DNA of 64,000 nucleotides from CAWJPW01 sp963844845. Its GTDB lineage: Bacteria > Acidobacteriota > Thermoanaerobaculia > Thermoanaerobaculales > Sulfomarinibacteraceae. The translations under genes and the position numbers were made by a program. Below are positions 1-8,842 of this stretch, piece after piece. The notes under the pieces were generated by a model, which was given only the letters and a program-made list of their open reading frames with translations, was not told where the DNA came from and did no database searches. Every line of letters begins with the position of its first letter. Position 1 is the first letter of the stretch. The stretch is from assembly GCA_963844845.1 (NCBI GenBank), contig CAWJPW010000001.1, forward strand, positions 186,001-250,000, read 5' to 3'.

Positions 1-1925
1 GCATAGTCGAAGTCGCCGCCCAGAGGCCCGCCGGCAAACCGGCCCCGGAGGGTGAACCGTGTGCCACGGTTGGGATCGAAGGGATCGTCGCGGGAGTCGT
101 AGGCGTAGCTGGGGGTGGCCGAAGCGGTGGTTCCGCGAAACACCTCGTAGGTGCGTTCGGGGGTCTGGTAGAGGACCGGCGGGAGGTCGACCGGCCGCCC
201 ATGGCCGCCGGTTGGGTCGCCGGGGACGCCCCCACGTTGCACGGCGTAGCGCGAGTAGACGTCCTCGTACGACAGCAGGACCGCAACGCTGTCGAACACG
301 CCCAGACCCATGCCCACCGTCATGCTGGCGCCCTTGGTCTCGCGGTAGAAGTCGGCGATGTCCAGGCTGGTCTTGAAGATCGAGCCGCCAAGCAGGATCC
401 TGCGGTCGAAGAGGTAGGGCTCGCTGAAGCTCAAGGTGTAGTAGTCCGCGCGGTTGCCGGTCTGCACCGAAACGCCGAGGGTCTCGCCCTTGCCGAGGAA
501 GTTCCTGGTGTTGAACATGACCTGGCCGAAGAAGCCGTCCAGCTCGGAGTAGCCCGCGCCGAACTGGATGTCGTTGCGGCCCACCTCGTGTCCCTTGACG
601 GTGACGTTGACCTTCTTGTTCTCGTCGTCGAACTTGAACTCCAGAGGGTCCTCGTCCAGCTTCCAGTAACCCAGGGCGTTGACCTTGAAGACCGACCTCT
701 TGAAACCGCCCATGCTCATCCAGCTGCCTTCAGCGATGCGGAACTCGCGGCGGAGCACCTTGTCGCGGGTCGTGTCATTACCCGCGAACTCGAGTCGTCC
801 GAGACGGAAGCGGTCGCCCTCGAAGACGTCGATGGTCACGTCGACGACATGGTCGGCGCCCTCGCGGTTGGTCATCACCTGGTTGGTGTAGGCGTAGATG
901 TAGCCTATGTTCTGGTAAAGGTTGCGGATGCCTTCCATGCCGGCGTCGATGGTCTTGTAGTTGTAGCGCTTGCCTGGCTCCACGTCGAACATCCGCCGGA
1001 GCCTCTCGGCCTTGAAAACGGTCGTGCCGGTGATCTTCAGCTCGCCGAGATCGTACGGCTCGCCTTCCTCGACCGGCACCGTGATGTGGAGGCGGTACTT
1101 CTTCTTCTTGAGGGTCTCTGCGTTCGGGTGCTCCGCCACGAGCTCGATCTCGGGCTGCCCAATCTTGATGTCCTTGTAGCCGTGGTTCAGATAGTACTTG
1201 CGGAGGTTGTCGCGGTCTTCCTCCCACTCGTCCTTGGAGAAGAGGATCTTCTTACCGAAGAAGCGGTACCACGCAACCTCCTTGGTCTTCTTCAGCTGCC
1301 GCTTGAGAGTACTGTCAGAGAACACGTCGTTGCCGGCGAACTCGATGTCCGCGATCTTGACCTTGCCGCCTTCCTTCACCTCGATGACCACCCGCTTCTC
1401 GGTCTTGGAGAGGTCCTCGATGCGGTGACTGACCTGGGCCGAGCGGTACCCCTCGGCGTCATAGACCTCCTTGACCGCCAGCTCGATGCGGGCCAACTCG
1501 CCGAGCTTGAGCGGTACGTTGCGCGGCAGCTCCATGCCCTTCTCGTCGAGCTTGTCCTTGAGGGTGGAGCTGGACAACTTCTTGTTGCCTTCGAACACCA
1601 CCGAGCGTACGAAGGGCCGCTCCTTGACCACCACGTAGAGGTTCACCTCGTTGCCGGGCAACGCCTCCTCGTCGATCCGCAGCTCCTCGAAGAGTCCCGA
1701 GTCCCAAAGTCGATGAAAGCCGTCATCGATCCTGGCCAGGTCGAGGGAATCGCCGGGCTCGAGACCGAGGTAGTACGACACCGTGTCCACGGTGAGGGTG
1801 ACCCCACCTTCGACCACGATGTCGGCGATTGTGGGGGGCGCCTGGTCGGCAGCGACCCCCGATTGGGCCACGAGCAGGCACACTGGTACAAACAGGGCGA
1901 TGAGGCAGCGGGGCACTGGGATCAC
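1..1925 (-). CDS. bamA: Outer-membrane assembly factor BamA (Omp85), C-terminus cut by window edge
   Basis: BamA folds and inserts beta-barrel proteins into the outer membrane. The frame opens with GTG at 1925, overlapping the clpC stop by 4 nt (GTGA), which implies translational coupling. The N-terminus is a signal peptide (hydrophobic LIALFVPVCLLVA, cleavage after about residue 27). Successive POTRA-like repeats follow, recognisable from segments such as VVFEGNKKLSSSTL and IEFAGNDVFSDSTL. After about residue 470 the protein becomes a barrel; the Omp85 signature DPFDPNRGTRFTL lies close to the left edge. 641 codons are visible and BamA proteins are usually about 750-850 residues, so the end of the barrel is missing. 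It is the last visible gene of the lysS-lolC-lolD-clpC-bamA unit. A TamA-like Omp85 is possible but the number of POTRA repeats favours BamA. Confidence 0.88.
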   Translation of the reverse strand, partial: MIPVPRCLIALFVPVCLLVAQSGVAADQAPPTIADIVVEGGVTLTVDTVSYYLGLEPGDSLDLARIDDGFHRLWDSGLFEELRIDEEALPGNEVNLYVVVKERPFVRSVVFEGNKKLSSSTLKDKLDEKGMELPRNVPLKLGELARIELAVKEVYDAEGYRSAQVSHRIEDLSKTEKRVVIEVKEGGKVKIADIEFAGNDVFSDSTLKRQLKKTKEVAWYRFFGKKILFSKDEWEEDRDNLRKYYLNHGYKDIKIGQPEIELVAEHPNAETLKKKKYRLHITVPVEEGEPYDLGELKITGTTVFKAERLRRMFDVEPGKRYNYKTIDAGMEGIRNLYQNIGYIYAYTNQVMTNREGADHVVDVTIDVFEGDRFRLGRLEFAGNDTTRDKVLRREFRIAEGSWMSMGGFKRSVFKVNALGYWKLDEDPLEFKFDDENKKVNVTVKGHEVGRNDIQFGAGYSELDGFFGQVMFNTRNFLGKGETLGVSVQTGNRADYYTLSFSEPYLFDRRILLGGSIFKTSLDIADFYRETKGASMTVGMGLGVFDSVAVLLSYEDVYSRYAVQRGGVPGDPTGGHGRPVDLPPVLYQTPERTYEVFRGTTASATPSYAYDSRDDPFDPNRGTRFTLRGRFAGGPLGGDFDY

Positions 1926-4357
1926 GAGTTCTCCTGCGGTTGCGTGACGATGTCCTGGCTCTCGATGATCGGCTTGTCGTCCACGAGGTGCAGCCGCAGA
2001 CGACCGGTCGGTGCGCCGCGGTGCTCGATCAAGTAGTCGGCTACCGCGTCCTCGACCCATCGCTGGACGAGTCTGCGCAGCGGACGCGCTCCCGCCTGGG
2101 CGTCGACCCCAGCACGGGCGCGCAGCCAAGCCGGCAGTGCGGCATCGAAAGCGAGGTCTATGTTCTTGCGGCGGAGGTTCTCAACGGTCTCCTGCAGGAG
2201 CAGCTCGGCCACGCTGAGGAGGCTTTCTTCAGAAAGCTGGTCGAAGACGATAACGTCGTCGAGCCGGTTGAGGAACTCGGGCGGAAAGTGCCGTCGCAGC
2301 TCGCGCTCGATGACCTCGGACATCTCGGCGGAGCCCATAGCGCCGTTGGCGCCGGCGAAGCCGACGCGGCCGTCGGCCGCCAGGTTCCGGGTGCCGAGGT
2401 TGGAGGTCATGATGATGATGCAGTTGGTGAAGTCCACCACGTTGCCGTAGTTGTCGGTGAGGCGGCCGTCCTCGAGCACCTGCAGCAGCAGGTTGTAGAT
2501 GTCGGGATGGGCCTTCTCGATCTCATCCAGCAGCACCACCGAGTAGGGGTTGCGGCGAACCTGTTCGGACAGCTGCCCCCCTTCCTCGAACCCCACGTAA
2601 CCGGGAGGCGAGCCGATGAGCCGCGAGACCGTGTGCTTCTCCATGTACTCGGACATGTCGAAGCGCACCATGCGCCGGGCGTCCTGGAAGAGGAACCGAG
2701 CGAGCTGGCGGGCCACCTCGGTCTTGCCGACGCCGGAGGGACCCAGAAAGATGAAGGACCCGATGGGACGGTATGGGCTGGTCACCCCGAGACGGCTGCG
2801 CCGGATGGCGCGCGCCAGGGTGCTGATGGCACTATCCTGCCCCACCACGCGCTGCTTGAGGATCTCTTCCATGTGCTGCAACCGAGCCGCCTCGTCCTCC
2901 TTGATGGAGGTGACGGGAATCCCGGTCCAGGAGGAGACGACCTCCTCGATGTCGTCGCGGGTGACGACCACCGCTTCGGGCTCCTGCGCCACCTGTGTGC
3001 GCTCGAGCATCTCGAGCTCCTCGCGCAGACAGAGCTCCTCCTCGCGCAGCTCCACCGCGCGCTCGAACTCCTTGCGGGAGATCGCCTCCTTCATCCGCCC
3101 CACGACCCGCTGCATCTCGTTCTGCACCCGGCGCAGCGAGGTGGTGGAGCTGGCGGCCCGCAGCTTGACCCGGGCGCCCGACTCGTCGAGCACGTCGATG
3201 GCCTTGTCGGGGAAGGCGCGGTCGGAGATGTAGCGGCCCGAGTGGCGCACCGCCGCCAGCACGGCGTCGTCGGTGAAGCGAACGCCGTGGAAGTCTTCGT
3301 AACGCGACTTCACGCCGGTGAGGATGCCGATGGTCTCGTCTTCGGTGGGCTGGCTCACGCTCACCGCCTGGAAGCGCCGCGACAGCGCGCGATCCTTCTC
3401 GACGTACTTGCGGTACTCGCGCATGGTTGTGGCGCCGATACAGGTGATCTCGCCGCGCGACAGGGCGGGCTTGAGGATGTTGGCGGCGTCGAGCGAGCCC
3501 TCGGCCGAGCCGGTACCGATGAGCGAGTGGATCTCGTCGATGAAGATGACGATCTCAGGGTGCTCCTGGAGCTCCTTGAGCAGACCCTTGAGACGCTCCT
3601 CGAACTGCCCGCGGTACTTCGTGCCGGCCACCAGCAGCGACAGATCCAGCGCCAGAATCCGCCGATCGGCCAGGAGCATGGGCACCTTGCCCTCGACGAT
3701 ACGGACCGCCAGCCCCTCGACGATCGCCGTCTTGCCAACCCCGGCCTCGCCGAGCAACAGTGGGTTGTTCTTCGTCCGCCGGCAGAGGATCTGAATGATC
3801 CGGTCGACCTCCCGCTCGCGACCGATGAGGGGGTCGAACGCCTCCTCCGCAGCCAGGTAGGTCAGGTCGCGCGAGTACTCCGTGAGGTTCGGCGTGGCCT
3901 GCGCCGACGCCTCCATCTCCTGCTCCCGCGCGAAGCGCTGGATCTCCTCGCGCAGCTGGAACAGCTCCATGCCGTGGCTCACCAGGTACTGGGCGGCGCC
4001 GGCGTCCTCCACGCGGAGCAGGCCGAGGAGGAGGTGCTCTGTGCCCACCTGGGCATGACCCATGCTCTCGGCCTCGTGCACCCCGTAGGCCAACGCCTTC
4101 TTGGTGTCCTCGGCCAGCGGCAGGTCGGGGGAGGCACTCACCCGCTGCAGGGGGACCAGGTCCCCCATCAGCTCCTCGCGCAGCTCCTGCACGTCGAGAT
4201 CCAACCGATCGAGGATCTCGGTCAGCGCGTCATCCGCCTCCCGCAGCATCCCCAGAAGGAGGTGCTCGGTCGCGATGGTCCGGCTCCGCGCTCGGCTCGC
4301 CTCGTAGCGCGCGAAGAACAGGGACCGTCGGGCGTGCTCATTGAACCTTTCAAACAT
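1922..4357 (-). CDS. clpC: Clp protease ATP-binding subunit ClpC
   Basis: This is a hexameric AAA+ unfoldase that feeds substrates to ClpP in the cytoplasm. The 811 residues contain a duplicated Clp_N domain (about 1-150), a first AAA module with Walker A GEAGVGKT near residue 200, a UVR-type coiled middle segment around 430-455 (FERAVELREEEL), and a second AAA module with GPSGVGKT near residue 536. A VGF tripeptide near residue 660 sits where the ClpP-docking loop is in ClpC/ClpA, which argues against the disaggregase ClpB. The start overlaps lolD by 8 nt and the stop overlaps bamA by 4 nt. Placement between the lipoprotein exporter and bamA suggests a link to envelope quality control, but that is inference. 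No clpP is present in the window. Confidence 0.93.
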   Translation of the reverse strand: MFERFNEHARRSLFFARYEASRARSRTIATEHLLLGMLREADDALTEILDRLDLDVQELREELMGDLVPLQRVSASPDLPLAEDTKKALAYGVHEAESMGHAQVGTEHLLLGLLRVEDAGAAQYLVSHGMELFQLREEIQRFAREQEMEASAQATPNLTEYSRDLTYLAAEEAFDPLIGREREVDRIIQILCRRTKNNPLLLGEAGVGKTAIVEGLAVRIVEGKVPMLLADRRILALDLSLLVAGTKYRGQFEERLKGLLKELQEHPEIVIFIDEIHSLIGTGSAEGSLDAANILKPALSRGEITCIGATTMREYRKYVEKDRALSRRFQAVSVSQPTEDETIGILTGVKSRYEDFHGVRFTDDAVLAAVRHSGRYISDRAFPDKAIDVLDESGARVKLRAASSTTSLRRVQNEMQRVVGRMKEAISRKEFERAVELREEELCLREELEMLERTQVAQEPEAVVVTRDDIEEVVSSWTGIPVTSIKEDEAARLQHMEEILKQRVVGQDSAISTLARAIRRSRLGVTSPYRPIGSFIFLGPSGVGKTEVARQLARFLFQDARRMVRFDMSEYMEKHTVSRLIGSPPGYVGFEEGGQLSEQVRRNPYSVVLLDEIEKAHPDIYNLLLQVLEDGRLTDNYGNVVDFTNCIIIMTSNLGTRNLAADGRVGFAGANGAMGSAEMSEVIERELRRHFPPEFLNRLDDVIVFDQLSEESLLSVAELLLQETVENLRRKNIDLAFDAALPAWLRARAGVDAQAGARPLRRLVQRWVEDAVADYLIEHRGAPTGRLRLHLVDDKPIIESQDIVTQPQENS

Positions 4358-5039
4358 ATCCAGGTCGCTCTCCAGCAGGGGCGAGGCGGAACACCCGGTC
4401 GCACCTGCGGGCCATTTCTTCGTTGTGCGTCACTATAATTGAAGTCAGACCCCCCTTCAAATGAAGCTCATGCAGCAGCGCGAAGAGATGGTCCGAGCTT
4501 TCACGGTCGAGATTTCCGGTGGGCTCGTCGGCCAGCAGCAGCCGTGGACCCACCGCCAGTGCACGGGCCACCGCCACTCTCTGCTGCTCGCCCCCCGATA
4601 GCTCGTCGGGAAAGTGGTCGAGGCGGTGGGAGAGCCCGACCGCCGCGAGAAGCTCCGCTGCCCGCTCTCGGGCCGGCCGCCCCCGCCAGCCGGCGATGCG
4701 CAGGGGCAGCGCCACGTTGTCGCGGGCGTCGAGCTCGTCGAGCAGGTAGTGGTGTTGGAAGACGAAGCCGATGAGCCGGTTGCGCAGGCGTGCCCGGTCG
4801 GTGAGGTCGAGGTCCGCCATGGGTCCGCCCTCGAGCTCGAGGGTGCCGCCGTCCGGGCGATCGAGGAGGCCGATGATGTGCAGCAAGGTGCTCTTGCCCA
4901 CGCCGGAGGGCCCCACCACCGCTAGGAGCTCGCCCTGCGGCACGTCAAAATCGAGCTCCGAGAGCACGTCGACCCGTCGTGGCCCGTCGCCGTAGCCCTT
5001 GCTCACTCCGGCGAGATGCACCATCGGCCCCTCACTCAT
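4350..5039 (-). CDS. lolD: Lipoprotein-releasing ABC transporter ATPase LolD-like
   Basis: This is the cytoplasmic ATPase of an FtsX-type ABC system that releases lipoproteins from the inner membrane for transfer to the outer membrane. The 229 residues show Walker A GPSGVGKST near residue 42, the signature LSGGEQQR, and Walker B ending LLLADEPTGNLD, the arrangement typical of the LolD/MacB family. A GGAGG lies about 9 nt before the ATG. Its first 8 nt overlap the end of the upstream permease and its last 8 nt overlap clpC, so all are probably translated from one message. The adjacent LolC/E-like permease and downstream bamA make the Lol assignment more likely than a generic antibiotic exporter. 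Confidence 0.88.
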   Translation of the reverse strand: MSEGPMVHLAGVSKGYGDGPRRVDVLSELDFDVPQGELLAVVGPSGVGKSTLLHIIGLLDRPDGGTLELEGGPMADLDLTDRARLRNRLIGFVFQHHYLLDELDARDNVALPLRIAGWRGRPARERAAELLAAVGLSHRLDHFPDELSGGEQQRVAVARALAVGPRLLLADEPTGNLDRESSDHLFALLHELHLKGGLTSIIVTHNEEMARRCDRVFRLAPAGERPGYV

Positions 5040-6174
5040 ACCGCAGGCCCTCCAGCGGATCGCGACGTGCCGCCGAGCGAGCCGGGAGAAGGCTGGCGAG
5101 GGCGGCCAGCACGACGGCCAGCGTCAGCACGCCGGCGACCATGCCCGGCTCCACCCGGAACGGCACCGACGACACGATGAACACACCCCGCGGCAGCGGC
5201 AGGGCGTGCGTACGGTCGAGGACGAGTGAGACGATCACGCCGAGAGTTGCTCCGGCGACCGAACCTGCAATTCCGATGCCCAGGCCGAGAAGGACGAACA
5301 GACCGCGCAGCGACCGGGGTGGCAGACCAAGCCCTGCCAAGACCGCCAGATCGGCACGTTTCTCCGCTGCCACCATGGCCACGTTGCAGAGCAGGTTGAG
5401 GGCCGCCACCACCAGCATCAACCCCACCGCCAGGAAGATCATGGTGCGCTCCAGGGCGAGGGCCAGGAGAAGTGGGCGGTGTAGGTCCTCGACACCGTCC
5501 ACCGCCAGCCCCGGCACCCCGGCAAGCGCGTGGCGGACCCGCCGCCCCAGACCCCACGGGTCGGCTGGATCGCGCAGCTCCAGGGCCTGCACCACCGGAC
5601 GCCCCCAGAGGAGCCTCTGCGCCTGGGCCAGAGGAAGCAGCACCGTGCCGGACTCCTCACCCGGCCGCGCCGGCAGCACCGTGGCCACCTCCAACGCAGC
5701 CCGCACAGGTAGCGGTCCGAACGGCGTCAGCCGCTGCCGTGGCGAGATCACCTGGACCTGGTCCCCGGCGCCGATTCCCAGACGCGCGGCGAGCGTGCGA
5801 TCGACCTCCGGGTGCTGCACATCCGAGCGCCCGCTCACCACCGCGGGCACCGACTCGCCCCGCACCTCCACCAGGCAGGTCCCGTTCACCACCTCGACCG
5901 GCTCGAGACCGAGCCGCTCGCGCAGCCGCCGCACCAGCGCCGCCGCGTCCGTCAGGCGGCGGCCCTCATCCGGACGAACGCGCGCGTGGGCGGTGCGCGC
6001 AATGAGCTCGGCCCGTATCGTGGACTGGAACCCGTCCAGCAGCGCAAGGGTCACCACCAGCGCCAGCACGCCGAGAGCAAGCCCTGTGAGAGAGATGAGG
6101 GTGACGGTTGCGATGTGGGTCCGCCGCCTGAGTCCGATGAGGTAGCGCCGCGCCAGGTGCAGCTCGGCTCGCAC
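5032..6174 (-). CDS. lolC: Lipoprotein-releasing ABC transporter permease LolC/LolE-like
   Basis: This inner-membrane FtsX-family permease is predicted to extract lipoproteins with LolD. The 380 residues have one N-terminal membrane segment (about 20-50), a large periplasmic domain of about 200 residues, and three C-terminal membrane segments (about 260-370) ending with the family-typical ARRDPLEGLRYE. The likely start is GTG at 6174, 4 nt after the lysS stop; no strong Shine-Dalgarno is seen, consistent with coupling. Only one permease gene is present, so the exporter may use a homodimer (LolF-like) instead of the LolC/LolE heterodimer. Confidence 0.85.
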   Translation of the reverse strand: MRAELHLARRYLIGLRRRTHIATVTLISLTGLALGVLALVVTLALLDGFQSTIRAELIARTAHARVRPDEGRRLTDAAALVRRLRERLGLEPVEVVNGTCLVEVRGESVPAVVSGRSDVQHPEVDRTLAARLGIGAGDQVQVISPRQRLTPFGPLPVRAALEVATVLPARPGEESGTVLLPLAQAQRLLWGRPVVQALELRDPADPWGLGRRVRHALAGVPGLAVDGVEDLHRPLLLALALERTMIFLAVGLMLVVAALNLLCNVAMVAAEKRADLAVLAGLGLPPRSLRGLFVLLGLGIGIAGSVAGATLGVIVSLVLDRTHALPLPRGVFIVSSVPFRVEPGMVAGVLTLAVVLAALASLLPARSAARRDPLEGLRYE

Positions 6175-6178
6175 CGGC

Positions 6179-7666
6179 TCAGTCCCCGTCGCGGGGCCGC
6201 AGCAGGGGGAAGAGGATCACATCGCGGATGGATGCCTGATCGGTGAGCAGCATCACCAGGCGGTCGATGCCGATTCCCTCGCCGCCGGTGGGCGGCATGC
6301 CGTACTCGAGGGCGAGGAGGAAGTCCTCGTCCACCACGCCGCCACCTGCCGTCGCCTGCTCCACGAAACGGCGGCGCTGCTCGAGTGGGTCGTTGAGCTC
6401 GGTGTACGCGTTGGCCAGCTCCATGCCGCCGATGAAGAGCTCGAAGCGCTCCACCGTCTCGGCGTCGTCGGGACGCGACTTGGCCAACGGGGAGATGTCG
6501 CGCGGAAAGTCCGTCACGAACGTCGGGTCGAGCAGCTGCGACTCGGCAGTCATCTCGAAGAGCTCCGCCAGGAGCTTGCCGTCGGAGCGCTCCTCGATCC
6601 GCTCCACCCCCAGGCGCCGGCCAGCCGCCTCCATGCGCGCGCGTTCACCAAGATCGGCGGGCTCGAGGTCGGAGTAGGCGAGCACCGCGTCGCGTAGGCT
6701 CAGGCGCCGCCACGGTCGCTCGAAGTTGATGACGCGCTCGCCCCAGGGTCGACGCAGGGAGCCCACCGTCTCGGTCGTCACCGCGGTGATCATCTCCTCG
6801 GTGAAGTCCATGAGCAGCTCGTAGTCGGCGTAGGCCCAGTAGAACTCCAACATCGAGAACTCGGGGTTGTGGCGGGTGGAGATCCCCTCGTTGCGGAAGT
6901 TGCGGTTCAGCTCGAAGACGCGCTCGAAGCCGCCCACGATGAGCCGCTTGAGATAAAGCTCGGGCGCGATGCGGAGGTAGAGGCCGAGGTCCAGGGCATT
7001 GTGATGGGTGGCGAACGGCCGCGCCGTGGCCCCGCCCGGGATCATCTGCATCATCGGCGTCTCCACCTCGACGAAGCCGTGTCCCTCGAGGTAGCGCCGC
7101 AGCGCCGAGATCACCTTCGAGCGGGTCGCGAACACCTCTCGCGACGACTCGTTGGCGATGAGGTCGAGGTACCGCTGCCGCGCCCGCGCCTCGCGATCGG
7201 CGAGCCCGTGGTACTTCTCCGGCAGCGGACGGAGCGCCTTGGCGAGCAGCTCCAGCTGCTCCACCGCCACGCTGAGCTCACCGGTGCGGGTCCGGAAGAC
7301 CCGCCCCTCGGCCCCCACGAAGTCGCCTAGGTCGATGAGCTTGAAGACCTGCCAAGCCGTGTCGTCGAGGGCGTCCCGGCGCACGTGGAGCTGGAGCTGG
7401 GCGCCGCCATCCGAGACGTCGACGAACGCCGCCTTGCCGTGGCCCCGCACCGCCCGCACCCGGCCGGCGAGACGAACGTGGGGCCGGCCGGTCTCCAGGG
7501 TCTCGGCGTCGGCGTCGGCGAAGGCCGCCCGCAGCTCGGACACGGAGCGCTCGACGCGAAAGTGACCCGGATAGGCATCCACCCCGAGCTCCCGCAGCGA
7601 CTCCAGCTTGGCCGTGCGGGTGGCGATGAGCTGCTCCAGTGGCTGTTGCGGGGCCTTCTCGGTCAC
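6179..7666 (-). CDS. lysS: Lysine--tRNA ligase, class II
   Basis: LysS charges tRNA-Lys with lysine in the cytoplasm. The sequence carries an N-terminal OB-fold anticodon-binding domain (about residues 50-150) and a class II catalytic core with motif 2 (FRNEGISTRHNPEF) and motif 3 (GEGIGIDRLVMLL). I place the start at GTG 7666, about 495 residues, because a TACAAT -10 element (7692-7687) would begin transcription near 7680 and GGAGGT lies just before this GTG. In-frame GTG 7702 and ATG 7696 lie upstream of or overlap that promoter. It heads the lysS-lolC-lolD-clpC-bamA unit, with only 4 nt before lolC. Confidence 0.95.
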   Translation of the reverse strand: MTEKAPQQPLEQLIATRTAKLESLRELGVDAYPGHFRVERSVSELRAAFADADAETLETGRPHVRLAGRVRAVRGHGKAAFVDVSDGGAQLQLHVRRDALDDTAWQVFKLIDLGDFVGAEGRVFRTRTGELSVAVEQLELLAKALRPLPEKYHGLADREARARQRYLDLIANESSREVFATRSKVISALRRYLEGHGFVEVETPMMQMIPGGATARPFATHHNALDLGLYLRIAPELYLKRLIVGGFERVFELNRNFRNEGISTRHNPEFSMLEFYWAYADYELLMDFTEEMITAVTTETVGSLRRPWGERVINFERPWRRLSLRDAVLAYSDLEPADLGERARMEAAGRRLGVERIEERSDGKLLAELFEMTAESQLLDPTFVTDFPRDISPLAKSRPDDAETVERFELFIGGMELANAYTELNDPLEQRRRFVEQATAGGGVVDEDFLLALEYGMPPTGGEGIGIDRLVMLLTDQASIRDVILFPLLRPRDGD

Positions 7667-7686
7667 GGCACCTCCAGCGGCGCGCG

Positions 7687-7692
7687 ATTGTA
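7687..7692 (-). promoter_or_regulatory. Extended -10 element upstream of lysS
   Basis: On the minus strand the sequence reads TGC followed by TACAAT, an extended -10 (TGnTAnAAT-like). No convincing -35 is seen. Initiation about 7 nt downstream would give a leader of roughly 14 nt containing GGAGGT before GTG 7666. Confidence 0.5.
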
Positions 7693-7710
7693 GCATTCCC
7701 ACTTTGCCGT

Positions 7711-7736
7711 CGGGGTCGCCGCCGACGGCGACCCCG
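7711..7736 (-). terminator. GC-rich hairpin between rluB and lysS
   Basis: CGGGGTCGCC pairs with GGCGACCCCG as a perfect 10-bp stem around a 6-nt loop, just upstream of the lysS promoter and downstream of rluB. There is no U-tract after it, so it is only a candidate terminator or transcript-end stabiliser for rluB. Confidence 0.4.
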
Positions 7737-7802
7737 GACGAGCACTAACGGGACGACCCGGTGGGCACCAGAAGGTCACTCGGGTTGTGCTCGACGAGTG
7801 GT

Positions 7803-8726
7803 TCAGCTCTTCTTCTTTGACCCGCGCTTGCCGTCGCGCTGGCGCTTAGCGGGGGCCTTGGGGCCGCCAGGGGTCCTGGAACTGCTGGAGCTCGTGGTGC
7901 GTCGACGGGGGCGCCGAGGAGCCTCGAGAGTGGCCTCGTCGGTGCGGCTTTTCGACCTCCCTGGGGTGGCCGGCTTGACAGACGCCGCTCGGCGGGTCCC
8001 TCCCGCGGTGACCTGGCGGAGCGCGTCGATCTCGCTCGATGTGAGCTCGCGGAAGACGCCGGGCTGGAGCAGGTCGTCGCGGACCGGGCCGATGGCAACG
8101 CGCCTGAGGCGCTGGACCGGGTGCCCGACCCGGAAGAAGAGCTCGCGCACCTCGTGGGTGCGGCCCTCGGTCACCTGCACGCGCCACCAGGTGTTTCCAC
8201 CCCCCGTGCCCCGCTCGCGAAGCACCTTCTTCGGGCGCACGCGGTGCCCCTCGATGCTGGCGCCCCGCAGAAGCTTCGCCAGCTCCCGCTCGCCCAGGTC
8301 GCCGCGGACCTTTGCCATGTACTCGCGGACCAGCCCGTGGCGCGGATGGGCGATGCGCTCGGCGAGCTCACCGTCATTGGTGAGGATGAGCAGCCCCTCG
8401 GAGTGGTAGTCGAGCCTTCCCACCGGGAACACTCGCTCGGGGAACTGACCGCGCACCAGGTCCACCACGGTGGTGCGCCCCTCCGGATCCGACGTCGTCG
8501 TCACCACCCCGGCCGGCTTGTACAGCAGGATGTAGCGCAACGGCTCGGGCGACCTGAGGTGCTTGCCGTCGACCTTGATGTGGTCGTGTGCGGGGTCGGC
8601 GGTGGCGCCCGGCCGCGCAACCTGGCCGTTCACCGTCACACGCCCCTTGGCGATGAGTCCGTCCGCCTCGCGGCGGGAGCACAGGCCGGTGCGGGCGATG
8701 ATCTTCTGCAGGCGCTCGTCAGCCAT
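7803..8726 (-). CDS. rluB: 23S rRNA pseudouridine synthase, RluB/RsuA family
   Basis: This enzyme isomerises a specific uridine in ribosomal RNA to pseudouridine. The 307 residues begin with an S4 RNA-binding domain (LQKIIARTGLCSRREAD, about 1-60), followed by the RluB/RluE/RsuA catalytic domain with GRLDYHSEGLL around residue 100, whose Asp is the catalytic residue. The last ~65 residues are a low-complexity basic tail rich in Ser, Lys and Arg and ending in KKKS, common in RluB of high-GC bacteria. A GGAGG precedes the ATG by about 7 nt. The exact target uridine cannot be told from sequence alone. Confidence 0.9.
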   Translation of the reverse strand: MADERLQKIIARTGLCSRREADGLIAKGRVTVNGQVARPGATADPAHDHIKVDGKHLRSPEPLRYILLYKPAGVVTTTSDPEGRTTVVDLVRGQFPERVFPVGRLDYHSEGLLILTNDGELAERIAHPRHGLVREYMAKVRGDLGERELAKLLRGASIEGHRVRPKKVLRERGTGGGNTWWRVQVTEGRTHEVRELFFRVGHPVQRLRRVAIGPVRDDLLQPGVFRELTSSEIDALRQVTAGGTRRAASVKPATPGRSKSRTDEATLEAPRRPRRRTTSSSSSRTPGGPKAPAKRQRDGKRGSKKKS

Positions 8727-8830
8727 TTCATTCCCTCCGGTGGCCGCGTCCTGGACGCGGCGGGATCTGCCGCCTCGCGGCGGGAACCATCAGGCTAGCA
8801 CGAGGATCCCGTGATACCAAGGTGGGCCGC

Positions 8831-8836
8831 TACAAT
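8831..8836 (+). promoter_or_regulatory. -10-like TACAAT giving a leaderless start at 8843
   Basis: TACAAT ends 7 nt before the GTG start, so transcription should begin at or next to the start codon. No Shine-Dalgarno and no clear -35 are seen. Confidence 0.5.
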
Positions 8837-8842
8837 AGGCCG

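Noticed and set aside
1940..4438. 832-codon plus-strand frame opposite clpC
   Set aside because: It is the complement of a well-conserved gene and shows no domain of its own.
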